Made by a program: the position numbers and the translations under genes
The notes under the pieces: generated by a model
Told to the model about the DNA's origin: nothing
The model's database searches: none
The model's input: the letters and a program-made list of their open reading frames with translations, nothing else
Assembly: GCA_964577295.1 (NCBI GenBank)
Contig: CAZNYN010000033.1
Span: forward strand, 1 to 21,266
Direction of reading: 5' to 3'
Length of the DNA: 21,266 bases
Origin: CAZNYN01 sp964577295
GTDB lineage: Bacteria; Synergistota; Synergistia; Synergistales; Synergistaceae
In this document: in pieces, positions 1 to 7,502 of the stretch
How the letters are laid out: each line of letters opens with the position of its first letter
How positions within the stretch are numbered: the first letter of the stretch is position 1

Positions 1-71
1 AAATTAATTTTAATTTAGATCATGAATAATATTAAATTATCAGAATTTACACACTAGACAATTTTTTCCAA

Positions 72-80
72 TGTGATAAT
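72..80 (+). promoter_or_regulatory. Possible extended -10 promoter element for the redox operon
   Basis: TGTGATAAT in the AT-rich leader reads as an extended -10 (TG-n-GATAAT), about 43 bases before the chosen TTG start. No -35 box at proper spacing is convincing; TAGACA at 55-60 is too close (14-base spacer). Bases 1-71 hold no other recognisable gene or motif. This is a weak call from base matching only. Confidence 0.3.
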
Positions 81-108
81 CTATTATTGTTAAAAAATTG
101 TATCTTAT

Positions 109-125
109 GGGAGGCGATCTTTTTG
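109..125 (+). promoter_or_regulatory. Ribosome binding site that sets a TTG start
   Basis: GGGAGG at 109-114 is followed by an 8-base spacer and TTG at 123. An earlier in-frame TTG at 87 has no Shine-Dalgarno sequence and would place this purine tract inside the coding region, so the TTG at 123 is the better start. Confidence 0.75.
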
Positions 126-584
126 GGGAAGATCGATCACATCCCTGAGATTCTGCGGAAATATCCGCAAGATCCCAGGTACTTACTCGCAATTCTTCTT
201 GATATTCAAGAAAAAGAAAAATACCTCGAAACATCAGTAATGAAGGAAGTTGCCGGGTATTTAGGCGTACCCGACAGCAGAGTCTATGCTGTCGCGACAT
301 TTTACAGCACTCTGAGTCTCAAAAAGAAGGGACAAAAAATAATAAAGGTGTGCATGGGAACAGCATGTCATTTACGCGGCTCCGGAGCAGTGCTTAAAGA
401 GCTGGAAAAGGAACTCGGGATTAAGGTTGGAGATAGCACGGCAGACGGAATGTACACACTTGAAACTGTAAACTGCGTCGGCGCGTGCGCTCTTGCCCCG
501 GTTATGATTGCAGAAGATAAGACATACGGCAATATGGCCCCCGAAAAGGTAAAAGATGTCCTTGAAAAGGAGGCTGCAAAATGA
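123..584 (+). CDS. NuoE/HydC-like [2Fe-2S] thioredoxin-fold subunit of an NADH-linked complex
   Basis: This 153-residue protein belongs to the 24-kDa subunit family of NADH dehydrogenases and bifurcating hydrogenases (NuoE, HndA, HydC). An N-terminal helical part carries the family segment with VYAVATFYSTLSL, and the C-terminal thioredoxin fold binds one [2Fe-2S] cluster through C77-x4-C82 and C118-x3-C122. It would act in the cytoplasm, passing electrons to or from the flavin subunit encoded next, which it overlaps by 4 bases (ATGA). The start is TTG at 123 because of the Shine-Dalgarno tract just upstream. Linkage to an AOR-family gene instead of a hydrogenase or complex I operon suggests a role in aldehyde oxidation. 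The family is certain from the motifs; the partner is inferred from gene order. Confidence 0.9.
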   Translation: MGKIDHIPEILRKYPQDPRYLLAILLDIQEKEKYLETSVMKEVAGYLGVPDSRVYAVATFYSTLSLKKKGQKIIKVCMGTACHLRGSGAVLKELEKELGIKVGDSTADGMYTLETVNCVGACALAPVMIAEDKTYGNMAPEKVKDVLEKEAAK

Positions 585-2491
585 CATTCAACTCTGTCGC
601 CCAATTCTTGGAATATCAAAAAAAGCTTGAAAACAAAGATAACTCGTCAGTGAAGATATGGGTGTGCGCCGGTCCAGGATGTATCGCCAACGGCAGTCTC
701 GACCTCTTCGACTCCATGAACAGAAGTTATGCCGCAAAGTATGGAAGCGCAGATAAAATATCGATTTCGCTTGATAAGAGTAAAGAGTGCGCCTGCGGCG
801 GTGTGGATATTACAGGCTGTATGGGGCCGTGCGAACACGGGCCTGTTTTGCACATAGAACCTTACTGCTGGTATTATTTTAATGTCAAAATATCCGATAT
901 AGACGAAATTCTTGATTCCGTGGAAAAGGCTGTGCCTTTAACCAGGCTGTGTCCCAAAGGTACCGACAACAAAAATATAGTTCCTCCTCTGAGAGAGGCT
1001 ATACCGTTTTTGTCAAAGCAGAAAAAGACAGTCCTGAAAAATATGGACAATATGTCGCCTCTGGACTTGGACGGATATATTGCCAAAGGCGGCTTTTCCG
1101 CTTTGGCAAAGGTTATCGAAACAATGCAGCCGAGTGATGTATGCAAAGAGATTATAGACTCTGGTCTAAGAGGCCGCGGCGGCGGCGGATTCCCAACAGG
1201 CATTAAGTGGGATTCATGCCGCAAAGCAAAAGGCGGCAGACGTTATGTTTTGGTAAACGGCGACGAAGGCGACCCCGGTGCTTTTATGGACAGAAGCCTC
1301 ATGGAGGGAGATCCATTCTCGGTGCTGGAAGGGCTGATAATCGGAGCTTATGCCGTGGGAGCGGAAGAGGGCATTATTTATGTAAGGCATGAATACCCGC
1401 TTGCGGTAGTAAGGCTCAAAGCCGCTATAGAAAAATTAGAAGAAGCCAACTTGCTGGGCGAAAAGATTCTGGGAGCAGACTTCGCCTTTAGAGTCGAAAT
1501 ATGCCAAGGCGGCGGCGCGTTTGTATGCGGCGAATCAACGGCTCTTATGACATCAATAGAAGGCAGAGCGGGAGTGCCAAGGGTAAAGTACATACGCTCG
1601 ACAGAAAAAGGTCTTTGGGAATCTCCGACTGTTCTAAACAATGTTGAGACATGGGCTAATGTTCCTCTTATTATCAACAACGGAGCTCAGTGGTTTAAAT
1701 CCATCGGTACGGAAGGAAGCTCGGGAACAAAGGTTTTCGCTCTCGTGGGCAAGGTAAAAAACACGGGTCTCGTAGAAGTTCCCATGGGAACCACTCTGAA
1801 AGAAATAATATACGGAATAGGCGGAGGCGTTACAAAGGACAGGCCTTTCAAAGCAGTTCAGACAGGCGGCCCTTCGGGAGGATGTCTGCCGGAGGATATG
1901 CTTGATACTGCTGTAGACTTTGACAATCTTACCTCAGCCGGCTCCATGATGGGCTCTGGCGGCATGATCGTCATGGATGACAGAACTTGTATGGTCGATG
2001 TAGCTAAATACTTTATAGATTTTCTGGTTGAAGAGTCCTGCGGAAAATGTGTGCCTTGCCGCGAGGGACTTAAAAAAATGCAGAAATTACTGCATGACCT
2101 TACATCTGGTGAAGGTAAGCCCGGCGATACGGAAAAACTGCAAAATCTCGCTCGGGGAATCGCTGATACGGCTCTGTGCGCTCTGGGACAGTCTGCCGCA
2201 AATCCTGTACTGTCTACCATAAAATATTTTTACGACGAATATGAGGAACATGAAAATAAGCACTATTGCAGGGCCGGAGTCTGCAATAACATGTACCTGC
2301 CTCTTATCGACGAAGATAAGTGCAGGGGCTGCGGAATATGTTCCAAAAAGTGTCCTGTCGGCGCCATTCAAAAAACTCCAAAGGGAAAATATATAATTGA
2401 CAATAAAACCTGCGTCCAATGCGGCTCATGCATTGATGCATGTCCTTTCACAGCTGTAAAAACAGCAGGAAGGGGTGGCAGTGATGATTAA
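581..2491 (+). CDS. NuoF/HydB-like FMN, NADH-binding Fe-S subunit
   Basis: This 636-residue flavoprotein has the layout of HydB/HndC and of BfuB in the bifurcating family. An N-terminal thioredoxin-like [2Fe-2S] domain has Cys at 29, 34, 70/72, 80 and 84. The NuoF core has the Gly-rich FMN/NADH loop GLRGRGGGGFP near 195-205 and GDEGDPGAF near 227-235. A [4Fe-4S] site follows at C487-x2-C490-x2-C493 and C533. The C-terminal two-cluster ferredoxin has C581/584/587/591 and C611/614/617/621. It should exchange hydride with NAD(H) at FMN and is the likely bifurcation site of the complex. NuoF of ordinary complex I lacks both the N-terminal [2Fe-2S] domain and the C-terminal ferredoxin, so the hydrogenase/Bfu-type assignment is well supported. 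Whether it bifurcates cannot be read from sequence alone. Confidence 0.92.
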   Translation: MTFNSVAQFLEYQKKLENKDNSSVKIWVCAGPGCIANGSLDLFDSMNRSYAAKYGSADKISISLDKSKECACGGVDITGCMGPCEHGPVLHIEPYCWYYFNVKISDIDEILDSVEKAVPLTRLCPKGTDNKNIVPPLREAIPFLSKQKKTVLKNMDNMSPLDLDGYIAKGGFSALAKVIETMQPSDVCKEIIDSGLRGRGGGGFPTGIKWDSCRKAKGGRRYVLVNGDEGDPGAFMDRSLMEGDPFSVLEGLIIGAYAVGAEEGIIYVRHEYPLAVVRLKAAIEKLEEANLLGEKILGADFAFRVEICQGGGAFVCGESTALMTSIEGRAGVPRVKYIRSTEKGLWESPTVLNNVETWANVPLIINNGAQWFKSIGTEGSSGTKVFALVGKVKNTGLVEVPMGTTLKEIIYGIGGGVTKDRPFKAVQTGGPSGGCLPEDMLDTAVDFDNLTSAGSMMGSGGMIVMDDRTCMVDVAKYFIDFLVEESCGKCVPCREGLKKMQKLLHDLTSGEGKPGDTEKLQNLARGIADTALCALGQSAANPVLSTIKYFYDEYEEHENKHYCRAGVCNNMYLPLIDEDKCRGCGICSKKCPVGAIQKTPKGKYIIDNKTCVQCGSCIDACPFTAVKTAGRGGSDD

Positions 2492-3221
2492 TATTGTAAT
2501 TGACGGAGTTAATACAGAAGTCGAACAGGGTGTTACCATTCTGCATGCGGCACGCTCCTGCGGAATAGAGATTCCCACACTTTGCAACCATGAAGGGCTT
2601 ACATCTGACGGCAACTGCCGCCTATGTTCCGTTGAAATTGACGACAATGGACGCAAAAAAGTTGTGGCTGCATGCATGTTTCCGATAAGCAAACCGATAA
2701 CGGTAGAAACAAAGTCCGAACGTGTAATCAACGCAAGAAAGGCTGTCCTTCAGCTTTTGCTCAACAGAAATCCAAAAGCGCCGGTAATACAAAACTTGTG
2801 CAGGGAGTACGGTGTTATCAGGGAAGAGCGTTTCGCGCATGAGCCGGACCTCTGTATCAGGTGCGGACGCTGTGTAAGGGCGTGCGAGATAAACGGGACA
2901 AAGGCCATCGAACTGGTAGGCAGAGGCTTTGAGCGTCATGTAGCGCCTCCTTATGAACTTTCTCCAGATGCCTGCATAGGCTGCCTCTCCTGCGCGTCAG
3001 TATGTCCTACAGGCAAGATAACTTACGAGGAGAACGAGGGTACAAGGACTATATGGAAACGCACCTTTGACCTTCTGCGGTGCGAAAGATGCGGCGATTT
3101 ATACGCTACGAAGGAAATGCTTGACTTTGCCGGTGTGCCCGAGGAAGAACGCGGACTTTGCGACAGGTGCCGCAAATATGATGAAAGCCATAAATTCTTA
3201 AAAGGTGATAAAATAAGGTAA
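2484..3221 (+). CDS. NuoG N-terminal-like multi-cluster Fe-S subunit (HoxU/BfuA-like)
   Basis: This 245-residue protein matches only the N-terminal electron-wire part of NuoG/HydA. A [2Fe-2S] ferredoxin domain uses C34, C45, C48 and C64, close to NuoG's C34/45/48/67. Two [4Fe-4S] sites follow, C124/127/130/134 and C164/167/170/174. The His-Cys3 cluster motif usual between these parts is absent; the segment around 85-105 has one Cys, as in some HoxU-like diaphorase subunits. The C-terminus carries two CxxC pairs (C200/203 and C226/229) that look like a zinc ribbon or extra metal site. There is no molybdopterin or H-cluster domain, so catalysis must reside elsewhere. ATG 2484 is chosen after the AGGAAGGGG tract; GTG 2475 or 2481 is possible. 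It overlaps the NuoF-like gene by 8 bases. Confidence 0.88.
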   Translation: MINIVIDGVNTEVEQGVTILHAARSCGIEIPTLCNHEGLTSDGNCRLCSVEIDDNGRKKVVAACMFPISKPITVETKSERVINARKAVLQLLLNRNPKAPVIQNLCREYGVIREERFAHEPDLCIRCGRCVRACEINGTKAIELVGRGFERHVAPPYELSPDACIGCLSCASVCPTGKITYEENEGTRTIWKRTFDLLRCERCGDLYATKEMLDFAGVPEEERGLCDRCRKYDESHKFLKGDKIR

Positions 3222-3257
3222 AATATAGCAGATTCTTAATTTTACAAAAAAATATTT

Positions 3258-3376
3258 CGACCCCTTCGACCTTGTTTATCTCACCGAGATAAGCAAGGCA
3301 ATGGGTACAGAAAGCGATTTCTGTGCCTGCCTAATTTGCAAAGAAGGAGACCCTCTTGCTTTGGGGTCTCCTTTTT
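3258..3376 (+). ncRNA. Structured leader with attenuator; candidate Moco/Tuco-type riboswitch
   Basis: The 210-base gap between the NuoG-like and ferredoxin genes holds a compact RNA fold. Hairpin A pairs 3270-3282 with 3286-3298 (13 pairs, loop ACC). Hairpin B pairs 3303-3313 with 3318-3328 and is capped by a GCGA (GNRA) tetraloop. A closing helix can form between CCTTC 3263-3267 and GAAGG 3343-3347. The 3' strand of that helix overlaps the terminator stem that follows, and GACCCC 3259-3264 can also pair with GGGGTC 3363-3368, so terminator and antiterminator states exclude each other. The order of hairpin, GGG-stem hairpin, CCTxCC and an AAAG-AAGG tail recalls the Moco RNA motif as I remember it from E. 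coli moaA, but I could not align it to a covariance model. Its place before a tungsten/molybdenum enzyme fits. Confidence 0.45.
3344..3376 (+). terminator. Intrinsic terminator or attenuator before the catalytic genes
   Basis: AAGGAGACCC (3344-3353) pairs perfectly with GGGTCTCCTT (3364-3373) across a 10-base loop, and the run of five T at 3372-3376 follows. It sits about 55 bases before the next start codon and not at an operon end, so it probably works as a conditional attenuator. Confidence 0.8.
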
Positions 3377-3431
3377 GTATATCCGTAAATAAAGCAGATC
3401 TACGCAGCAAAACATTGAGGAGGAATGCCTT

Positions 3432-3908
3432 ATGGAAATGATTTTAGTAACATCGCCGGAAAAATGTGTCGGATGCGGTACTTGTGAATTAGCTTGCTCT
3501 CTGGCCCATGAGGGAGAGTGCAAACCTTCAACAGCAAGGGTAAACGTTTTTAGATTTGAAATGGGAAGCAATATTCCCATGCTCTGTTTCCAATGTGACG
3601 ATGCAGCCTGTATGTCAGTCTGCAAGACAGGGGCTCTGACAAGAGATGAGGACACCGGTGTTGTAACGGTAAACGAAGAAAAATGTATCGGATGCAAAAT
3701 GTGTGTAATGGCTTGTCCTTTCGGGAATATAGCCTTCAGCCGCACTGCGAAAGCGGCCAGAAAGTGCGACCAGTGCGGAGGAGAACCCATGTGCGCGGAA
3801 TTTTGCCCAACAAAAGCGATAGAATATTTGCCGGCTGACACTGCCAACCTTAACAGGAAAAAGGCGTTTTCGGCAAAGATGAAAAAGGCTATTGAGGAGG
3901 TAAAGTAA
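3432..3908 (+). CDS. Four-[4Fe-4S] ferredoxin-like small subunit of the aldehyde oxidoreductase
   Basis: This 158-residue polyferredoxin is of the DmsB/HycB type. Sixteen Cys lie in four groups: C12/15/18/22, C52/55/60/64, C85/88/91/95 and C112/115/121/125, enough for four [4Fe-4S] clusters. No signal peptide or membrane segment is visible, so it is cytoplasmic. Directly upstream of an AOR-family gene, this type of protein wires the pterin site to a redox partner, as AorA does in Aromatoleum and the small subunit does in gut WOR enzymes. Here the partner is most likely the NuoEFG-like module encoded upstream. A strong GAGGAGG tract at 3417-3423 supports the ATG at 3432. The next gene starts 1 base after its stop. 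Confidence 0.9.
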   Translation: MEMILVTSPEKCVGCGTCELACSLAHEGECKPSTARVNVFRFEMGSNIPMLCFQCDDAACMSVCKTGALTRDEDTGVVTVNEEKCIGCKMCVMACPFGNIAFSRTAKAARKCDQCGGEPMCAEFCPTKAIEYLPADTANLNRKKAFSAKMKKAIEEVK

Positions 3909-3909
3909 G

Positions 3910-5709
3910 ATGGCAGGCTGGATCGGGACAATTCTAAGAGTAAATCTCACAGAAGGCACAGTCAAAAAAGAAGCTCTGAATATGGATGCGGCAAAGGACT
4001 TCCTCGGCTGCAGAGGGCTTGGTGTCTATTACTATACTAAAGAAGTTGCACCAGGTGTAGATCCTCTGGGGCCGGAAAATAACCTGATTTTTGCTGCAGG
4101 GCCTCTTACCGGAACTATGGGAACCAGCACGGGACGCTATGAAGTCGTGACCAGAGCTCCTCTTACAGGGACACTGGCGGCTTCCAATTCGGGCGGATAT
4201 TGGGGCCCCGAACTGAAATACGCCGGATACGACATGATTATTTTTGAAGGCAAATCCGAGAAACCTGTATATCTCGACATTTATAATGGCAAGGTTCTAA
4301 TCAAGGATGCGGCAGATCTGTGGGGGCTTGATGTGCCCAAGACGACAGCCGCAATCCTCTCAAAGTCTGATCCTGATGCAAAAGTAGCATGTATCGGCCC
4401 TGCGGGAGAAAATATGGTTCTTATGGCTGCGGTAATGAACGATGAACACAGAGCCGCAGGACGCAGTGGTGTCGGTGCCGTTATGGGATCAAAAAAACTC
4501 AAGGCAATCGTTGTAAGGGGAACAAACGGCGTAAAAATAGGAGACAAAGAAAAATTTCTTAAAGCTGTAAGAGACAGCAGAAAGCTGCTCTTTGAAAACG
4601 GAGTTACAAATGCCGGACTTCCTGCTTACGGAACAAACGTGCTTGTAAATATACTGAATTCCGTAGGCTCTCATCCGACAAGAAATTTCCGCGAATCCTG
4701 CTTTGAAACGGCAGATAAAATAGGCGGAGAAACTTTGACAGCTACCAGACTGCACAGAAACAAAGCATGCGCCTCATGCGTAATAGGCTGCGGACGTGTG
4801 GCATGGAGCGAAGGTAAGTTTGCCGGAGAGGGCGAAGGACCCGAATATGAAACAGCATGGTCTTTCGGTTCTGACTGCGGAATAGACGACCTCGATCTTG
4901 TCAATAAAGCCAACTTTATGTGCAACGAACTTGGGCTTGATACAATCACAATGGGTGCTACCATAGCGGCGGCAATGGAACTCTACGAAATAGGCGCTCT
5001 GTCAAAGGAAGAAGCGGGGTTTGAGCTTAACTTTGGCAATAAAGACGCAGTTGTCGCATTGGTAGAAGCTACGGCGTACAGAAAAGGATTCGGAAATGAC
5101 CTGGCAGAGGGTTCCTTCCGTCTGGGTACAAAGTACGGACATCCGGAAGTCTCAATGACATGCAAAAAACAGGAAATGCCAGCCTACGACCCGAGAGGAA
5201 TTCAGGGTATAGGGCTGAATTACGCCACCTCCAACCGCGGAGGATGCCATGTCAGAGGATACACAATTTCGCCGGAAATTCTGGGACTGCCCGAAAAGCT
5301 TGATCAGCAGTCTATTACAGAGAAACCTGTTTGGGTAAAAGCTTTCCAGGATCTGACATCGGCAGTTGACGCGGCAGGTATGTGCCTCTTCACAACTTTT
5401 GCTCTCGGCGCACCGGCCATCGCGGCACAGCTCTCCGGAGCTACCGGCGTAGAATACACGGCAGACGATGTGGCAAAAATCGGAGAGAAAATTTATAATA
5501 TGGAGCGCATGTACAACATCTCCGTGGGATTCACGAAAGATGACGACACATTGCCCGCCAGAATGTTCAACGAACCGATTCCCGACGGCCCGATGAAGGG
5601 CAAAGTCAGCCGTCTCGGCGAAATGCTGCCGGGCTACTACGAAGCACGCGGCTGGGATGAAAACGGAGTACCGACAGAGAACAAGCTCAAGGAACTTGGA
5701 TTGAAGTAA
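3910..5709 (+). CDS. Aldehyde:ferredoxin oxidoreductase family tungsten/molybdopterin catalytic subunit
   Basis: This 599-residue protein is a full-length AOR-family enzyme (Pyrococcus furiosus AOR is about 605). It would oxidise an aldehyde to a carboxylate at a bis-pterin tungsten or molybdenum centre in the cytoplasm. The [4Fe-4S] ligands are C287-x2-C290-x3-C294 and C492, the last in a DAAGMC motif. E312 and H447 match catalytic E313 and H448 of the Pyrococcus enzyme. The N-terminal pterin-binding region includes STGRYEVVTRAPLTG near residue 76 onward, and NELGLDT and NRGGCHVRGY are further family motifs. GAGGAGG at 3894-3900 precedes the ATG. A class II benzoyl-CoA reductase subunit (BamB), also of this family, is an alternative, but the retained Glu/His pair and the small gene set favour aldehyde oxidation. 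Metal and substrate cannot be decided from sequence. Confidence 0.93.
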   Translation: MAGWIGTILRVNLTEGTVKKEALNMDAAKDFLGCRGLGVYYYTKEVAPGVDPLGPENNLIFAAGPLTGTMGTSTGRYEVVTRAPLTGTLAASNSGGYWGPELKYAGYDMIIFEGKSEKPVYLDIYNGKVLIKDAADLWGLDVPKTTAAILSKSDPDAKVACIGPAGENMVLMAAVMNDEHRAAGRSGVGAVMGSKKLKAIVVRGTNGVKIGDKEKFLKAVRDSRKLLFENGVTNAGLPAYGTNVLVNILNSVGSHPTRNFRESCFETADKIGGETLTATRLHRNKACASCVIGCGRVAWSEGKFAGEGEGPEYETAWSFGSDCGIDDLDLVNKANFMCNELGLDTITMGATIAAAMELYEIGALSKEEAGFELNFGNKDAVVALVEATAYRKGFGNDLAEGSFRLGTKYGHPEVSMTCKKQEMPAYDPRGIQGIGLNYATSNRGGCHVRGYTISPEILGLPEKLDQQSITEKPVWVKAFQDLTSAVDAAGMCLFTTFALGAPAIAAQLSGATGVEYTADDVAKIGEKIYNMERMYNISVGFTKDDDTLPARMFNEPIPDGPMKGKVSRLGEMLPGYYEARGWDENGVPTENKLKELGLK

Positions 5710-5736
5710 CTGTTACATACTCATGGGGGAGATAAA

Positions 5737-6012
5737 ATGATAAAAGTAGGTTTTTTTGCTGATATCAGAGCAATGGTGGGAATGAAGGAGCTAATCATCG
5801 ATGATACTCCTCCCACACTCTCTGCCCTCATGAATGTACTGTGCCTCAGATTCGGGAAAGATTTTACGGAACGGTGCATGGACGGCAATATTATATCGTG
5901 CAGAGTAAATATTCTCATAAACGGTATACACATGCTCCACATCGATAAAGATTTATCTGCCCTAAAAGACGGAGACGACGTCCGAATTTTTCCCGTCATA
6001 GGGGGAGGCTAA
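5737..6012 (+). CDS. MoaD/ThiS-like ubiquitin-fold protein ending in Gly-Gly
   Basis: This 91-residue protein has the beta-grasp pattern of MoaD: an initial strand IKVGFFADIR, a middle NILINGIHM, and a final DGDDVRIFPVIGGG. The C-terminal Gly-Gly is the site that MoeB-type enzymes adenylate and that becomes a thiocarboxylate to supply sulfur for molybdopterin. It follows the AOR gene by 27 bases with a GGGGGAGA ribosome site and is the last gene before a strong terminator. MoaD-like genes often accompany AOR genes, so it probably helps make the pterin for this enzyme. No moaA, moaC, moaE or moeB lies in the window. ThiS is a less likely alternative, as no thiamine genes are near. Confidence 0.85.
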   Translation: MIKVGFFADIRAMVGMKELIIDDTPPTLSALMNVLCLRFGKDFTERCMDGNIISCRVNILINGIHMLHIDKDLSALKDGDDVRIFPVIGGG

Positions 6013-6034
6013 GCAAAAATTCAAAGTCCGTAAC

Positions 6035-6069
6035 GCAAAGAAGCCCGCTGATTCAGCGGGCTTCTTTGC
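6035..6069. terminator. Strong bidirectional terminator between convergent genes
   Basis: A 16-base-pair perfect stem (6035-6050 with 6054-6069) with a 3-base ATT loop includes GAAGCCCGCTG and its complement. A/T runs (AAA and TTT) lie within both arms. It lies between the MoaD-like gene and the end of cysS on the opposite strand and can serve both. Confidence 0.85.
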
Positions 6070-6092
6070 ATATACCGGTAAGTTGAATTTTG

Positions 6093-7502
6093 CTAAAGCT
6101 GTTTCTTCCAGCGAGGTCCCTGCGGCGTATCCTCGATGGTTATGCCGCGTGACGCGAGCAAATCCCTTATTTCATCGGAGCGTTTAAAATTTTTGGCCTT
6201 TCTGGCTTCGGTACGCTCGACAAGAAGAGCATCTATTTCCGCGTTCTCTCCCTCGGAATCTGCCGCATCAGAGGGGAAAAGTCCGAAGATTTTCTGTACC
6301 GTTTCAAAGAAAGCTTCAGCTTTTTTCAGAGATTCCATATCGCATTCCGCATGTTCCGTAAGGTGTACATTAACTGCCCTGACAGCCTCGAATATAGACC
6401 CAAGCGCCCCTGCGGTGTTGAAGTCGTCATCCATGGAATCATTCATGCCATTTTCTGCCGCCGTCAGTGCTTCTTCCAGAACTGTATCCTTTTCTCCCGA
6501 AGTGCGGTTTGTTATTGCGAATTTCATATCCGAACGGCAGTTTGCAAGGCGTTCCAGAGCACTCTGAGCCTGTTCAAGCCCTTCTTTCGAGAAGTTGATG
6601 GGAGAGCGGTAATGGGCGCTCATCAAGAAGTAGCGGAGCACAAGAGGATTAAACTTCTGACGTATATCGCGGACTGTCATAAAGTTGCCGAGAGACTTTG
6701 ACATCTTTTCCTTATCTATTGTCAGAAACGCATTGTGAACCCAGTAATTTACAAAGCGGCATCCGCATGAGCATTCAGACTGAGCTATTTCATTCTCGTG
6801 GTGGGGGAATATCAGATCGCTTCCGCCTCCGTGAAAGTCTATCGTTTCTCCGAGGTATTTTGTGGACATTGCGCTGCATTCGATATGCCAGCCGGGACGC
6901 CCGTTGCCCCATGGGCTTTCCCAGAATGGCTCACCGGGTTTGCTTGCCTTCCACAGAGCGAAATCCAGAGGTTGTTTCTTTCTTTCGTCAATATCAATGC
7001 GCGCTCCCGACTGCAGCTCGTCTATGCTCTGTTTTGATAATTTGCCGTATTCGGGGAAGCTCTGGACATCAAAATAGACATCTCCGTCCGCTTCATAGGC
7101 ATGTCCCTTTTCTATAAGAGTGCTGACAATTTTTATTATCTCTTCAATTTCGTGGGTGGCGCGGGGATTGACCGTGGCACGATTGATTCCCAGAGCATCC
7201 GCATCTTTGTAATATTCGGATATGTACTGTTCCGCAAGCTGAGGAACAGTTATACCCATTTCATTCGCACGCTTAATCATTTTGTCATCGATATCGGTAA
7301 AGTTCTGAACATACTTTACTTCATAGCCGCAATGTTCAAGATAACGGCGGAAAACATCGAATACGACAAACGGACGGGCGTTGCCGATATGGAAGAAGTC
7401 ATATACCGTAGGGCCGCATACGTAAAAACGAACCTTGCCTTTTTCGATAGGTACAAATTCCTCTTTTTTTCTTGTCAAATCGTTATATACTACCAGAGCC
7501 AT
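6093..7502 (-). CDS. cysS: Cysteinyl-tRNA synthetase
   Basis: This 469-residue class I synthetase charges tRNA-Cys and is of normal family length. The N-terminal zinc Cys in YVCGPTVYD precedes the HIGNARPF form of the HIGH motif. The second zinc-site segment WHIECSAMS and the PHHENEIAQSE stretch supply the remaining Cys/His/Glu ligands. KMSKSLGNF is the KMSKS loop. The C-terminal helical domain ends with RWKKQL. On the minus strand AGGAGGTG lies seven bases before the ATG. It is the only minus-strand gene, convergent with the redox locus and divergent from uvrC. The 90-base upstream gap is too short for a T-box leader. Identification is secure. Confidence 0.97.
   Translation of the reverse strand: MALVVYNDLTRKKEEFVPIEKGKVRFYVCGPTVYDFFHIGNARPFVVFDVFRRYLEHCGYEVKYVQNFTDIDDKMIKRANEMGITVPQLAEQYISEYYKDADALGINRATVNPRATHEIEEIIKIVSTLIEKGHAYEADGDVYFDVQSFPEYGKLSKQSIDELQSGARIDIDERKKQPLDFALWKASKPGEPFWESPWGNGRPGWHIECSAMSTKYLGETIDFHGGGSDLIFPHHENEIAQSECSCGCRFVNYWVHNAFLTIDKEKMSKSLGNFMTVRDIRQKFNPLVLRYFLMSAHYRSPINFSKEGLEQAQSALERLANCRSDMKFAITNRTSGEKDTVLEEALTAAENGMNDSMDDDFNTAGALGSIFEAVRAVNVHLTEHAECDMESLKKAEAFFETVQKIFGLFPSDAADSEGENAEIDALLVERTEARKAKNFKRSDEIRDLLASRGITIEDTPQGPRWKKQL

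Noticed and set aside
87..122. TTG at 87 as the start of the NuoE-like gene
   Set aside because: No ribosome site precedes it, and the extension would contain the Shine-Dalgarno sequence for the TTG at 123.
6136..6567. Plus-strand 143-residue frame opposite cysS, and other plus-strand frames up to 7508
   Set aside because: They are antisense shadows of cysS, with Ser/Arg-rich composition and no recognisable domains or ribosome sites.
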